A stretch of 64,000 nt of DNA from Flavobacteriaceae bacterium (GTDB taxonomy: Bacteria > Bacteroidota > Bacteroidia > Flavobacteriales > Flavobacteriaceae), in assembly GCA_013001285.1 (NCBI GenBank), contig JABDMU010000003.1, positions 1-64,000 on the forward strand, read 5' to 3'. Within the stretch, counting starts at the first letter, position 1. The number at the start of each line of letters is the position of its first letter. The translations under genes and the position numbers were made by a program. Positions 16,607-24,346 of the stretch are shown here, one piece after another. The notes under the pieces are model-generated. The model made no database searches and was not told where the DNA came from. It saw only the letters and a program-made list of their open reading frames with translations.

Positions 16607-17992
16607 CTAGATCTTGTTTTTTCTAGATATTTTAGAAGCCTCAATTAAATTTTCCGATAAACTTTTCCCTTTCTCTATAGTTGTTTCCATCATATCAATT
16701 AAACCAAGTACGCGATCGTTTAGTTGCTCTTCTCTTAATAAATCAATTAGATCTTTTGCTGATGAAAAAGGCTCATTTAAGTCATGTGCTGAACGGTATA
16801 GAACCTCTTCTAATTCTTTAGTTTTAGTTTGTAATTTTTCCTCTAAGGATTTACGCTTCGAGATGTCTAACATCATAGCACAATAATAGGTTTTATTGCC
16901 TTTGTGACATTTACTTAAAACAAATTCTACAGGAAATTCCGTTCCATTTTTTTTCAATCCGGTCATTTCAATTGTAGGACTTGTATTTTGTTCATCAAGC
17001 ATCTTAACTGCCTTTAATAAAATAGAAATATGGCTTTTTCTACTTTTAGTTCCTATAAGTTTGGTTAAGGGCTTTCCTAGCATTTCAATTTCAGAATAAC
17101 CAAATGCCTGTTCTGCACCTTTGTTCCATTCAATAATATTTCTATCTGGATCAATTACTACAATAATTCCTGTATTAATAGACTGAAAAAGGGTACGGTA
17201 TTTCTCTTCATTATCTATAAGTTCCTTTTCTATCCCTTGTATTTCATCTACTTCTTGGGTTGAAATGGTTGCAGAGATAACTCTGCCATACTTATTCATT
17301 ACTGGTGTTATTTGAGATATAAAAAAGGTTTGACTCCCTTCTCTATTGTAATCCATTGTTTCATATTGACTTGGCTTTCCTTCTTCAAAAACCAATTTCA
17401 CAATATTTTTTACCATCTCGCGAAAGATGGGGTTTATATAGAGATATAAACTATTGCCAATAATTTCCTTAACGTTAAAATTTTTAATGCCATGATTTAT
17501 ATTCAATATCTCTCCAGATTCATTAATTGATAGAACTACTTTGGGAAAACTTGCCTTAATTTTTCTAAGATTACTGTCCTTTTCAATAATTTTGAAGTTA
17601 TTTTTAGTTGTTTGAGTAACGTCAACATAAAAAGCTACAAATTTATCTATACTACCACACTCATTTTTAATTGGCATAATAATAGTCTCTAGCCATATTA
17701 AACGTCCTTCAGGAGCAATATCAGAAAGGACACCTTTCCAGACGTGACCATTTTTTATGGTTTGCCATAAATCCTTATAAACTGGATCTGAATGCAGATC
17801 TGATTTAAAAAGCGCATTCACTTCTCCTAAAAGTGAATCTTTTGAATTTCCAGAAAGCTCACAAAATTGATCATTCACATAAATAATTCTTCCAAGAATA
17901 TCGGTAATTGTTATGTTAACATCACTCTTTAAAAAATCCATTAGCATAGCATCTGGATTGTCTCTCCAAATTTGATGGTTAATTAATTGCAT
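16607..17992 (-). CDS. Three-PAS protein with histidine phospho-acceptor domain but no ATPase domain
   Basis: 461 residues, no transmembrane segment. Three PAS domains (about 20-130, 143-255, 262-385) precede a dimerisation/histidine-phosphotransfer-like coiled coil with SAHDLNEPF, His403 being the candidate phospho-acceptor. The protein then stops at KISRKNKI, and the 110 bp before the convergent neighbour cannot encode a HATPase domain. It therefore cannot autophosphorylate alone; it would need a kinase in trans or act as a phosphotransfer or scaffold sensor. Its start overlaps the end of the STAS-like gene by 14 nt, implying translational coupling. The pair lies behind a predicted sigma-54 promoter and twin enhancer sites. 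Confidence 0.8.
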   Translation of the reverse strand: MQLINHQIWRDNPDAMLMDFLKSDVNITITDILGRIIYVNDQFCELSGNSKDSLLGEVNALFKSDLHSDPVYKDLWQTIKNGHVWKGVLSDIAPEGRLIWLETIIMPIKNECGSIDKFVAFYVDVTQTTKNNFKIIEKDSNLRKIKASFPKVVLSINESGEILNINHGIKNFNVKEIIGNSLYLYINPIFREMVKNIVKLVFEEGKPSQYETMDYNREGSQTFFISQITPVMNKYGRVISATISTQEVDEIQGIEKELIDNEEKYRTLFQSINTGIIVVIDPDRNIIEWNKGAEQAFGYSEIEMLGKPLTKLIGTKSRKSHISILLKAVKMLDEQNTSPTIEMTGLKKNGTEFPVEFVLSKCHKGNKTYYCAMMLDISKRKSLEEKLQTKTKELEEVLYRSAHDLNEPFSSAKDLIDLLREEQLNDRVLGLIDMMETTIEKGKSLSENLIEASKISRKNKI

Positions 17993-18398
17993 ATAATTTG
18001 ATTTGGGTTTTTAAACAATATTCTAATGCAGCAGTCTGTGAACTAAATATTTTAAATGGTGTATAAGGATCGTATAAGCGTTTGTAAGTAAGAATTAATA
18101 ATTTCATACCTATATTATTAATTACAAAAGCTTCAAATTGTTTTATCTTATGTAAGTCTGGATGTGTAGCAAACAATTTCGCAGCCTTATGTTCGAATCT
18201 ACCTTTTGTATTGCGCAGATCAATTATAAAGGGCATTGGGGTTTTATTTGTTACTTCAAGAATAACATCGATGTATTCCATAACTCTAGGGACCTCAAGT
18301 TTGCGGTAACTTTTGCAGTTTTTAAATTTGCAATAAAGCACTTCTTCTTCATCATCGACCCAGAATTTTGCATTTGGGAAAATTATGGTATGGCTCAT
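17979..18398 (-). CDS. STAS/SpoIIAA-like single-domain protein
   Basis: About 139 residues from the ATG at 18398 (MSHTIIFPNAKFWVDD). The frame can be extended to a GTG at 18440, but that codon lies inside the predicted -24 element, so ATG is preferred. The order of strands and helices, with MPFIIDLRNTKGRFEHKAAKLF in the middle, resembles STAS-fold proteins (SpoIIAA-like, DUF7793 type); similarity is loose. Such domains often work in partner-switching or bind small ligands. Overlap with the downstream PAS-histidine protein suggests both act in one signalling route controlled by the adjacent sigma-54 activator. Function is inferred only from context. Confidence 0.6.
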   Translation of the reverse strand: MSHTIIFPNAKFWVDDEEEVLYCKFKNCKSYRKLEVPRVMEYIDVILEVTNKTPMPFIIDLRNTKGRFEHKAAKLFATHPDLHKIKQFEAFVINNIGMKLLILTYKRLYDPYTPFKIFSSQTAALEYCLKTQIKLYAIN

Positions 18399-18423
18399 GA
18401 TTACATTGGTTTTATAATCTAAT

Positions 18424-18440
18424 GCCAATTGCTGTGCCAC
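18424..18440 (-). promoter_or_regulatory. Candidate sigma-54 (-24/-12) promoter
   Basis: On the minus strand TGGCAC-AGCAA-TTGG matches TGGCAC-N5-TTGC, with correct spacing between the -24 GG and the -12 pair and one deviation (G for C at -12). The predicted start at about 18413 leaves a ~15-nt leader before the ATG at 18398. No TAnnTTTG element is seen here, and a sigma-54 activator gene lies directly upstream. Confidence 0.55.
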
Positions 18441-18470
18441 AGAAATTAAAAGCGGAATAAATATTTTTAT

Positions 18471-18485
18471 CTCATTGATAATGAG
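18471..18485. promoter_or_regulatory. 15-bp inverted repeat between enhancer sites and promoter
   Basis: CTCATT-GAT-AATGAG has perfect 6-bp arms and lies between the twin upstream sites and the -24/-12 element. It may be a separate operator or a bending-protein site; nothing in the sequence says which. Confidence 0.4.
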
Positions 18486-18526
18486 TATTTTAAAAAATTT
18501 TTACAAAATAACTTGACATGTAATTA

Positions 18527-18582
18527 TCACGGAATACCGTAATTAAAATATGAAGAAATAAAAAAGTCACGGAATACCGTTA
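18527..18582. promoter_or_regulatory. Twin enhancer-like dyads TnACGG-N4-CCGTnA
   Basis: Two copies of TCACGGAATACCGT at 18527-18540 and 18567-18580, identical over 14 bp and exactly 40 bp apart (close to four helical turns). Each extends to the 16-bp dyad TnACGG-N4-CCGTnA. Their centres are about 120 and 160 bp upstream of the predicted sigma-54 transcript start, which is typical for enhancer sites. The distal copy overlaps the stop codon of the sigma-54 activator gene. Confidence 0.7.
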
Positions 18583-21500
18583 CTTTATCAAAGGCTTGAT
18601 TATGTTCAGTTTAGACATTTTGTCACGAAGTGTACTTGGTTTAAGATCCAGTAATATTGCGGCGCCATCTGGACCACTAATTTTCCAATTACATTGCTCT
18701 AACACGTGAAGAATATGATGGCGTTGAGCATGGTAAAAAGATAAACTATTATTATTAATTTCAGATCTTAACTTTTGGTTTTTAGACTCAAAACCTGGGA
18801 TGACTAAAGTCTCATTTGTAGATAGGATTACTGCTCTTTCAATTAGGTTTTCTAACTCTCTAATATTACCCGGCCACTCATAAGATCGTAATTGATGCAT
18901 AGTATCATCGGTGATGTACTTAATATTTTTGGCATAAGATTTATTGAATTTATCAATAAAATGCTCTACTAATAGAGGAATATCATCTTTACGATTTCTT
19001 AATGGAGGAATTTCTATTGGGAAAACATTAAGTCGAAAATACAGGTCTTCCCTAAAATTATTTTTCTCAATTTCCTCCTTCAGGTTTTTATTTGTTGCGG
19101 CAATAATTCTAACATCTAATTTTTTTGAACCTGTCCCGCCAACAACTTCAATTTCGCCTTCTTGTAAAAACCGCAATAATTTGGGCTGCATATCAAGAGG
19201 CAATTCTCCTATTTCATCTAAAAATAGTGTACCTCCGTCTGCCAATTCAAATTTCCCAACTTTATCATTAATTGCACCAGTGAACGATCCTTTTTTATGT
19301 CCGAAAAATTCACTTTCTATAAGCTCTCTTGGTATTGCCGAACAATTAACTTTAATTAAAGGTTTGTTATTTCGCTCACTGGTATTATAAATTGCTCTTG
19401 CTAATAATTCTTTTCCTGTACCAGATTCTCCTAATAATAATACAGTTGCATCTGTAGGGGCTACTTTTTCAACCTCAGTAAGTACATCGCTAAACTCAGA
19501 GCTTCCATAAACCATATCTTCATAATTAAATACTAAATCTAATTCCTCTCTTAGATAAACATTTTCTTGTTCTAATTGATCTCGCAATGCGTTTAGCTCT
19601 TTATTCGCAACTCTAAGTTGCTCATTAGCCATTTCTATTTTAGACTCCGAAAGCTTACGCTCGGTAATTTCAATCATCAAAGACACGACATTAGCAATAG
19701 ATATAGCAAATTCTTCTTCGTCATGATCCCAGGATTTGGTATAACCAACACGTTCAAAGCAAATAATCCCAAATAACCCATCTAATCCATTAATAGCAAT
19801 ACTAATTTTTGATGTAATGTTATTAGGTATTAAATAATCTTCTGCCATTGTTTTTGTGAGTGCATTGTCTACCGCATCGTTAACGCTCACAATACTCTTT
19901 TCTTCTAATTGCTTAAAATATTGTGGATGATCTACCCGTTTTAAAACCAAGCCATTACTAAATGAGTCTGAATTTAGATTGTATAATTTTTTACAATAAT
20001 TTTCTGTTTTCTCCTCATTAAACTCCCATACACTTACTCTATCCACATTCAGCGTTTTGGCCGCTAATGAAGTAATTCTACTTAATGATTCATTAAAATC
20101 TTGACCAACTAAAGTCGTTAAGTCAATAATTGTATTTTTTCTGAGGTTAGACTTTATAGCATTTTCCTCCAGTAATTTTTTAACTTTTTCTTCTTCTGAA
20201 ATATCTTTCATTGTACCGAAAACAGCGATGACTTCTCCTTTATCATTTTTAATATTCCCAGTTGAAAACGACGCTTTAAACTTTTCTTTATTTTTTCTAA
20301 TAAATTCAAATTCCCATGATAATCTTTTGCCATTTTCGATCTGCTGAATTGTAGATCTAATACTATCCACTTCATCAGTTATAGCAAAAGGGTAAGGCAA
20401 ATTAAGACCAATTAGCTCTTCACTTGAATAGCCAACTATTTCACAGAAAGAATCATTTACCATAATTATTTCACCTTCAAGATTAACAATTATTAAGCCT
20501 TCTTGCATAGACATTATTAGCTTATCGGAAAATTCTTTAGCAGTTTTTAATTCAATTTCTGCTTTTTTACGTTCGGAAATATCTCTAATTAGCCCTATTA
20601 AATACTTATTGCCCTGGTCATCAATAAATCTGGTTTTTTTTGTCGAAATTATTCGTGTTTCTTCATCCCTTATCGTAAGACTCTCCTCGTTGATGTTTTC
20701 AATTCCAGTTGAAAGTACTTCAGCATCAATCTTAAAGAATATTTCCATTTCTTCAGATGGCAAATCTTCAGCAAGTGTTTTCCCTAATATCTGCTCTCTT
20801 GAAAGGCTAAATAGGTCACAGAATGCGTCATTGACCAAGATCAATCGGCTTTGATCATCTTTAACAAATAGAGGATCCCCAAGGTTATTGACAAAACTAT
20901 CCAAGGACTTCTCACTATTTATTAATAACTCTTCAGCTTTTTTCTTTTCTGTAATGTCACTGAAAAAAATAGATAAGCCCTCAGAAGAAGGATAGACTCG
21001 GTTCTCAAACCATTTATCTAAAGGTTGATAATAATCTTCAAAAACTTGAGTTTGCTGGGTTTCAACTGCTTTATGATAAGCTTTATAAACGGGCTGCTCA
21101 ACAGCATCAGGGAATACGTCCCAGATATTTTGACCAATCAAATTTTCAAGAGATTTTCCTAAAAACTCACATGATTTACCATTTAAATAAGTATAGCGCC
21201 AATTCCTATCTAAAGCCACAAATCCATCAGAAATATTATTTAATGTAGATTCTAATTTATGAGTGAATTTTTGTTCTACTTCTTCTTTTTCAACTTTGAG
21301 GTCTAAATACTTTTTTTTGTAAGTAATTATTGAAAAAACATCTCTATCTTGATTGGCTATAAAACTTGCATTTTCATGCTCAGCGTCTATATATTTTAAA
21401 TAAATGTAAAGTATTGATGAAAAAACAAAAGCTGCAACAGATTTACCTATAATATGACCTATTAGCGCATTTGCAAAAGTGGGGTCTCCAAACCTAAGAA

Positions 21501-22059
21501 TAAAATTAAAGGCTAAAGCGTCAAAGACTAAAATTGCTTCAAGAGAAATAAAAAGTACGAGAAATAAATTGAGCTTATTTACTTTGCTGATCAGGAATTG
21601 ATATGTAATGACCAGTAAAATAAAATCAACCAATAAAATTAATGTGCCAATAGCAAAAAATTTATAATCTATGATAGAAATTGATTGTGCTAACTCTTCA
21701 GATACCATCCCTAGAAAATTACCTTGAATATAGGTAACCATGGTTAGGGCAGATAAAATAAAGTTTGTTAATATTATTCCTAGGATAAGGGTTCTCGCAC
21801 TGGCGACACCTTCTTTTATATAAATTAATAAAACCGCAAACAATACCGCAGAAAAGATGATTACCGATACTGGATAAATGGTGTAAGTTCCTAAAATTTC
21901 GAAATTTACATTAGAACTGGAAAAAACTTGAATATACTGTATGGCACCAACAAGAATATATAATGGTGCCAAACCTAATTTATTTCTAAACCTAAATAAT
22001 GCTAAAATGCATGATGCAATTAATAAAAACTCTATTAGAATTGTAGTAAATATGTTCAT
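18580..22059 (-). CDS. Membrane-bound sigma-54-dependent activator with PAS and GAF sensor domains
   Basis: 1159 residues. The N-terminus (1-235) has about seven transmembrane helices, loosely reminiscent of vitamin/queuosine-uptake-like membrane domains. Then come three PAS domains (about 270-375, 385-500, 510-630; the third followed by GTMKDISEEEK), a GAF domain (about 650-810; DRVSVWEF) and a coiled coil. The AAA+ sigma-54 domain (about 855-1080) has Walker A GESGTGKE, the sigma-54 contact loop GSFTGA (Ser for the usual Ala) and GGTLFLDEIGELP. A Fis-type helix-turn-helix (about 1115-1155; SGPDGAAILLDLKPSTLRDK) ends the protein. It should hydrolyse ATP to open sigma-54 promoters in response to a membrane or cytoplasmic signal. 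Most activators of this class are soluble; this one is tethered. The likely target is the adjacent STAS-PAS operon. Confidence 0.92.
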   Translation of the reverse strand: MNIFTTILIEFLLIASCILALFRFRNKLGLAPLYILVGAIQYIQVFSSSNVNFEILGTYTIYPVSVIIFSAVLFAVLLIYIKEGVASARTLILGIILTNFILSALTMVTYIQGNFLGMVSEELAQSISIIDYKFFAIGTLILLVDFILLVITYQFLISKVNKLNLFLVLFISLEAILVFDALAFNFILRFGDPTFANALIGHIIGKSVAAFVFSSILYIYLKYIDAEHENASFIANQDRDVFSIITYKKKYLDLKVEKEEVEQKFTHKLESTLNNISDGFVALDRNWRYTYLNGKSCEFLGKSLENLIGQNIWDVFPDAVEQPVYKAYHKAVETQQTQVFEDYYQPLDKWFENRVYPSSEGLSIFFSDITEKKKAEELLINSEKSLDSFVNNLGDPLFVKDDQSRLILVNDAFCDLFSLSREQILGKTLAEDLPSEEMEIFFKIDAEVLSTGIENINEESLTIRDEETRIISTKKTRFIDDQGNKYLIGLIRDISERKKAEIELKTAKEFSDKLIMSMQEGLIIVNLEGEIIMVNDSFCEIVGYSSEELIGLNLPYPFAITDEVDSIRSTIQQIENGKRLSWEFEFIRKNKEKFKASFSTGNIKNDKGEVIAVFGTMKDISEEEKVKKLLEENAIKSNLRKNTIIDLTTLVGQDFNESLSRITSLAAKTLNVDRVSVWEFNEEKTENYCKKLYNLNSDSFSNGLVLKRVDHPQYFKQLEEKSIVSVNDAVDNALTKTMAEDYLIPNNITSKISIAINGLDGLFGIICFERVGYTKSWDHDEEEFAISIANVVSLMIEITERKLSESKIEMANEQLRVANKELNALRDQLEQENVYLREELDLVFNYEDMVYGSSEFSDVLTEVEKVAPTDATVLLLGESGTGKELLARAIYNTSERNNKPLIKVNCSAIPRELIESEFFGHKKGSFTGAINDKVGKFELADGGTLFLDEIGELPLDMQPKLLRFLQEGEIEVVGGTGSKKLDVRIIAATNKNLKEEIEKNNFREDLYFRLNVFPIEIPPLRNRKDDIPLLVEHFIDKFNKSYAKNIKYITDDTMHQLRSYEWPGNIRELENLIERAVILSTNETLVIPGFESKNQKLRSEINNNSLSFYHAQRHHILHVLEQCNWKISGPDGAAILLDLKPSTLRDKMSKLNIIKPLIK

Positions 22060-22344
22060 TTCTTCCTATAGGTTATTGAAAAATAAATGCATAAACCGCA
22101 TTGATTTTTTAATAAAATTCAATTAGTATTCAAGTCTTACAAAATTTAATAACGTCTTTTAAAAAAGACTCTTATGGTGGTGTTTTTTAGAGGGATCTTC
22201 TTTAAAACGACTTTACTGATGTATTATTAACATTGTTTTTGACCTTGTTGGTTGGCTATTAATAATGAGTTCTAATTAATGAAATTAATTTCGTACAAAC
22301 TAACGACGAAATTCTCTATTAAGTTACAAAAAAAAACAAAAAAT

Positions 22345-22428
22345 ATGAGAAAATATGTTAAACTTTTTCTCTTGCTAGCGTTTTTAATGATAACTCTAAA
22401 ATCAAGACCTTTTTTTACAAATAATTGA
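22345..22428 (+). CDS. Possible 27-residue hydrophobic peptide
   Basis: ATG to TGA encodes MRKYVKLFLLLAFLMITLKS plus seven residues. It has the shape of a signal anchor: basic start, then a hydrophobic stretch. It may be a small membrane peptide, a decayed signal peptide or chance. No clear promoter was found. Confidence 0.25.
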   Translation: MRKYVKLFLLLAFLMITLKSRPFFTNN

Positions 22429-22539
22429 TTTTAAAAGAATTAAAAATGAGATTCTTCTATTGCATCTAATGCATCGGTAGTATTCTCTGGTAAAACCACA
22501 AAGAAACTTCACTGTTTTTTTAAAGTATATTTATAACTT

Positions 22540-22632
22540 ATGAAAATAAAAAAACCAATACAACAAAGGCTTTATAAGTTGTATAATACAACCTTAAAAC
22601 ACTTAGGTTTTAGCAAAAGAACATATAAGTGA
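22540..22632 (+). CDS. Possible 30-residue basic peptide
   Basis: ATG to TGA encodes a Lys/Arg/Tyr-rich peptide starting MKIKKPIQQRLYKLYN. Composition is unlike random AT-rich translation, but there is no homology I recognise and no promoter, so it is tentative. Confidence 0.25.
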   Translation: MKIKKPIQQRLYKLYNTTLKHLGFSKRTYK

Positions 22633-22657
22633 TTTCCTACCCTTAGTATAAAAATGA

Positions 22658-22690
22658 TGTAGTTCATCGAAATATGGCGTAATACGTCTC
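22658..22690 (+). promoter_or_regulatory. Direct-repeat pair upstream of the TSP3-repeat T9SS gene
   Basis: TGTAGTTCATCGA (22658-22670) is followed at a 20-bp offset by GTAATACGTCTC (22679-22690), matching it at 8 of 12 positions. The first copy matches the repeat upstream of the other T9SS gene (10928-10940) at 11 of 13. It lies 52 bp before the ATG. Confidence 0.45.
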
Positions 22691-22741
22691 CTAAATGACA
22701 TCTGTTTATTAAATTAGATTAAATATTTAACCTACTTAGTT

Positions 22742-24004
22742 ATGATTGTTTCTACTCTAAAAAAATGCTATTTGGCATTTTTTACCCTTGTCTTTTTACA
22801 AGGGAGCCACTACGCATTAACAAAGCATGAACATGCTATTGATGAGCAAAATGAACTGCTTTCTAACAACACAAAGCAAGCGTCCAGTGTTTCAGACAAT
22901 AGTTTTATGAATGACTGTAATGAAACGGCCTTTGCATTTTTAAACACTGACGATGATCCGTTAGCAGTCGATAACCAAAGCACATGCTTTATCCCACAAT
23001 TTAATCGTTGGGGTTGGACCACGTTTTTGGATTTTTCTGAAGACACTGGCCAGTCCTCTTATACCTTAGATATTTATGCTGGTGCAGGACAATGCGATTT
23101 ATCAAAGGGGTCTGATGTGGGTTCGGTGACTGTAACCTATAATGAAGACAGCACCATTACATTCAATTATAGTCTGGAAGGGTTTTTACTCAGTGAAGCT
23201 CACATTTATGTAGGCACCGAACCGTATCCAACAAATAATAGCGGAGCAGAAACCGTTGCTCCAGGCCAATATACATTTACAGATTCCGACTTCGGAGAGG
23301 TAGCAGATTTTACAGCTACACTTCCAGTTGAAGGCACAGGATTCTACATCATTGTTCATGGTGTAACTCAGGCAGAAGACTGCCCAGATGGAGAATGTGA
23401 AGACAGTGATGCTGATGGTATTTGTGATTCAGATGATGTTTGTCCAGGATTCGACGACACTATTGACCTTGACGGAAATGGTATTCCTGATGGCTGTGAT
23501 TGTGAGGACAGTGATGCTGATGGTGTATGTGATACAGATGATGTTTGTCCAGGCTTTGATGACAGCATTGACAGTGATGGTGATGGTATTCCTGATGGCT
23601 GTGATTGTGAGGACAGTGATGGAGATGGTGTATGTGACACTGATGATGTTTGTCCAGGATATGATGACACCATTGACAGTGACGGTGATGGTATCCCTGA
23701 TGGATGTGATAATGTAGCCTATGCTCCTCAGTTATTCGACGCGTATCCGGTTCCATTTAAAAATAAGTTAAATGTTCGTTACACCTTCGATTATGAAACC
23801 TATGTGAACGTGGAAGTTTATGATCTCAAAGGGACTAAGCTATTCGAATTCGAAAATAAAAACTATGTTGCCGGCACAGTAGGTCAGACAAAACTTGATC
23901 TTTCTCACGCCAGCGGTCAGTTATTATTTGTTAGGCTAACAACGGTAAAAAATCAGTTTGCAAAGAAGATCGTTTCTTCTAGTACGAAGCCGATTAAAAA
24001 TTAA
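22742..24004 (+). CDS. Secreted protein with three thrombospondin type 3-like repeats and T9SS sorting domain
   Basis: 420 residues. A hydrophobic N-terminus (to about 25) serves for export. Residues 80-210 form a beta-rich domain of unknown family. Residues 219-323 are exactly three 35-residue units of the pattern CEDSDxDGxCDxDDVCPG, Asp-rich loops that bind calcium in thrombospondin type 3 repeats. The C-terminal ~95 residues (YPVPFKNKLNVRYTF, VEVYDLKGTKLFEF, QLLFVRLTT) fit a T9SS type A sorting domain. Expected to be on or released from the cell surface, with the repeats as a calcium-stiffened stalk. A direct-repeat regulatory pair precedes it. Confidence 0.85.
   Translation: MIVSTLKKCYLAFFTLVFLQGSHYALTKHEHAIDEQNELLSNNTKQASSVSDNSFMNDCNETAFAFLNTDDDPLAVDNQSTCFIPQFNRWGWTTFLDFSEDTGQSSYTLDIYAGAGQCDLSKGSDVGSVTVTYNEDSTITFNYSLEGFLLSEAHIYVGTEPYPTNNSGAETVAPGQYTFTDSDFGEVADFTATLPVEGTGFYIIVHGVTQAEDCPDGECEDSDADGICDSDDVCPGFDDTIDLDGNGIPDGCDCEDSDADGVCDTDDVCPGFDDSIDSDGDGIPDGCDCEDSDGDGVCDTDDVCPGYDDTIDSDGDGIPDGCDNVAYAPQLFDAYPVPFKNKLNVRYTFDYETYVNVEVYDLKGTKLFEFENKNYVAGTVGQTKLDLSHASGQLLFVRLTTVKNQFAKKIVSSSTKPIKN
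23396..23710 (+). repeat. 105-bp tandem repeat, three units
   Basis: Three in-frame 105-bp units encode the 35-residue TSP3-like repeats. They are near-identical at DNA level, so copy number may vary by recombination. Confidence 0.9.
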
Positions 24005-24065
24005 TATAGTTTAGTATTTATAAGATATTCCCCTTAGAAATAACCTAAAAAAAGATAAATTGATG

Positions 24066-24087
24066 AATCCCGCCCTACGGCGGGATT
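24066..24087 (+). terminator. Hairpin downstream of the TSP3-repeat gene
   Basis: A 9-bp perfect stem AATCCCGCC/GGCGGGATT with loop CTAC, 62 bp after the stop codon. The following T content is modest (TTTGTT), so it is a likely but not certain terminator. Confidence 0.5.
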
Positions 24088-24120
24088 TGTTCGCTTACAC
24101 AAATTGCAATGGGCTAGCTC

Positions 24121-24221
24121 ACAAACAAAAAAGCCTCCCTTAAAGGAAAGCTTCTCATTGGAATACCAAATTGCTTTGGCATCACTACTAGAGCTTAAAA
24201 TTATTAAGCTCTCAACACAAC
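24121..24221 (-). ncRNA. Candidate ~100-nt small RNA
   Basis: A stand-alone transcription unit on the minus strand. A perfect TTTG-N19-TACATTTG promoter (24226-24256) is followed by an 8-bp stem GAGCTTAA/TTAAGCTC (24191-24211), a smaller CCAAA/TTTGG stem, and a 9-bp terminator stem (24132-24152, loop TTA) ending in six T. The one long frame across it shows no protein-like features and begins within the promoter. I cannot name the family from sequence alone; the Flavobacteria-specific Flavo-1 motif and 6S-like RNAs should be tested first. Confidence 0.6.
24127..24152 (-). terminator. Rho-independent terminator of the candidate small RNA
   Basis: On the minus strand AGCTTTCCT-TTA-AGGGAGGCT, paired throughout with two G-U pairs, then TTTTTT. 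Confidence 0.75.
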
Positions 24222-24225
24222 GAGG

Positions 24226-24256
24226 CAAATGTAAAACCTTTTCACTTATCTACAAA
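24226..24256 (-). promoter_or_regulatory. Consensus promoter of the candidate small RNA
   Basis: TTTG (24256-24253), exactly 19 bp, then TACATTTG (24233-24226): an exact match to the Bacteroidota housekeeping promoter. Confidence 0.8.
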
Positions 24257-24346
24257 CATTGTAACGAGATAATTCCCTAAATTATGCATAAGTCGAGATT
24301 GTTTTCTTGCCTTCGTTCCGAAAACGACCCATTGGATGGATCTGCG

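Larger units (their letters stand above)
22060..22741. other. 682-bp intergenic region
   Basis: It holds a GTCTTTT/AAAAGAC hairpin (22154-22169), two possible short reading frames (22345-22428, 22540-22632) and the direct-repeat pair at 22658-22690 upstream of the next gene. Very AT-rich; nothing else is supported. Confidence 0.5.

Noticed and set aside
18399-18440. GTG-initiated extension of the STAS-like gene
   Set aside because: The GTG is part of the predicted -24 element; the ATG at 18398 fits the predicted transcript.
18513-18518. TTGACA on the plus strand, like an E. coli -35 box
   Set aside because: This phylum does not use that promoter type, and no gene starts downstream on the plus strand.
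23368-23756. Several frames opposite or within the TSP3-like repeats
   Set aside because: Low-complexity shadows of the 105-bp repeat; the plus frame has a signal peptide and a sorting domain.
24034-24228. 64-residue minus-strand reading frame
   Set aside because: It begins inside a consensus promoter and runs through a terminator hairpin, so the segment is better explained as a small RNA.
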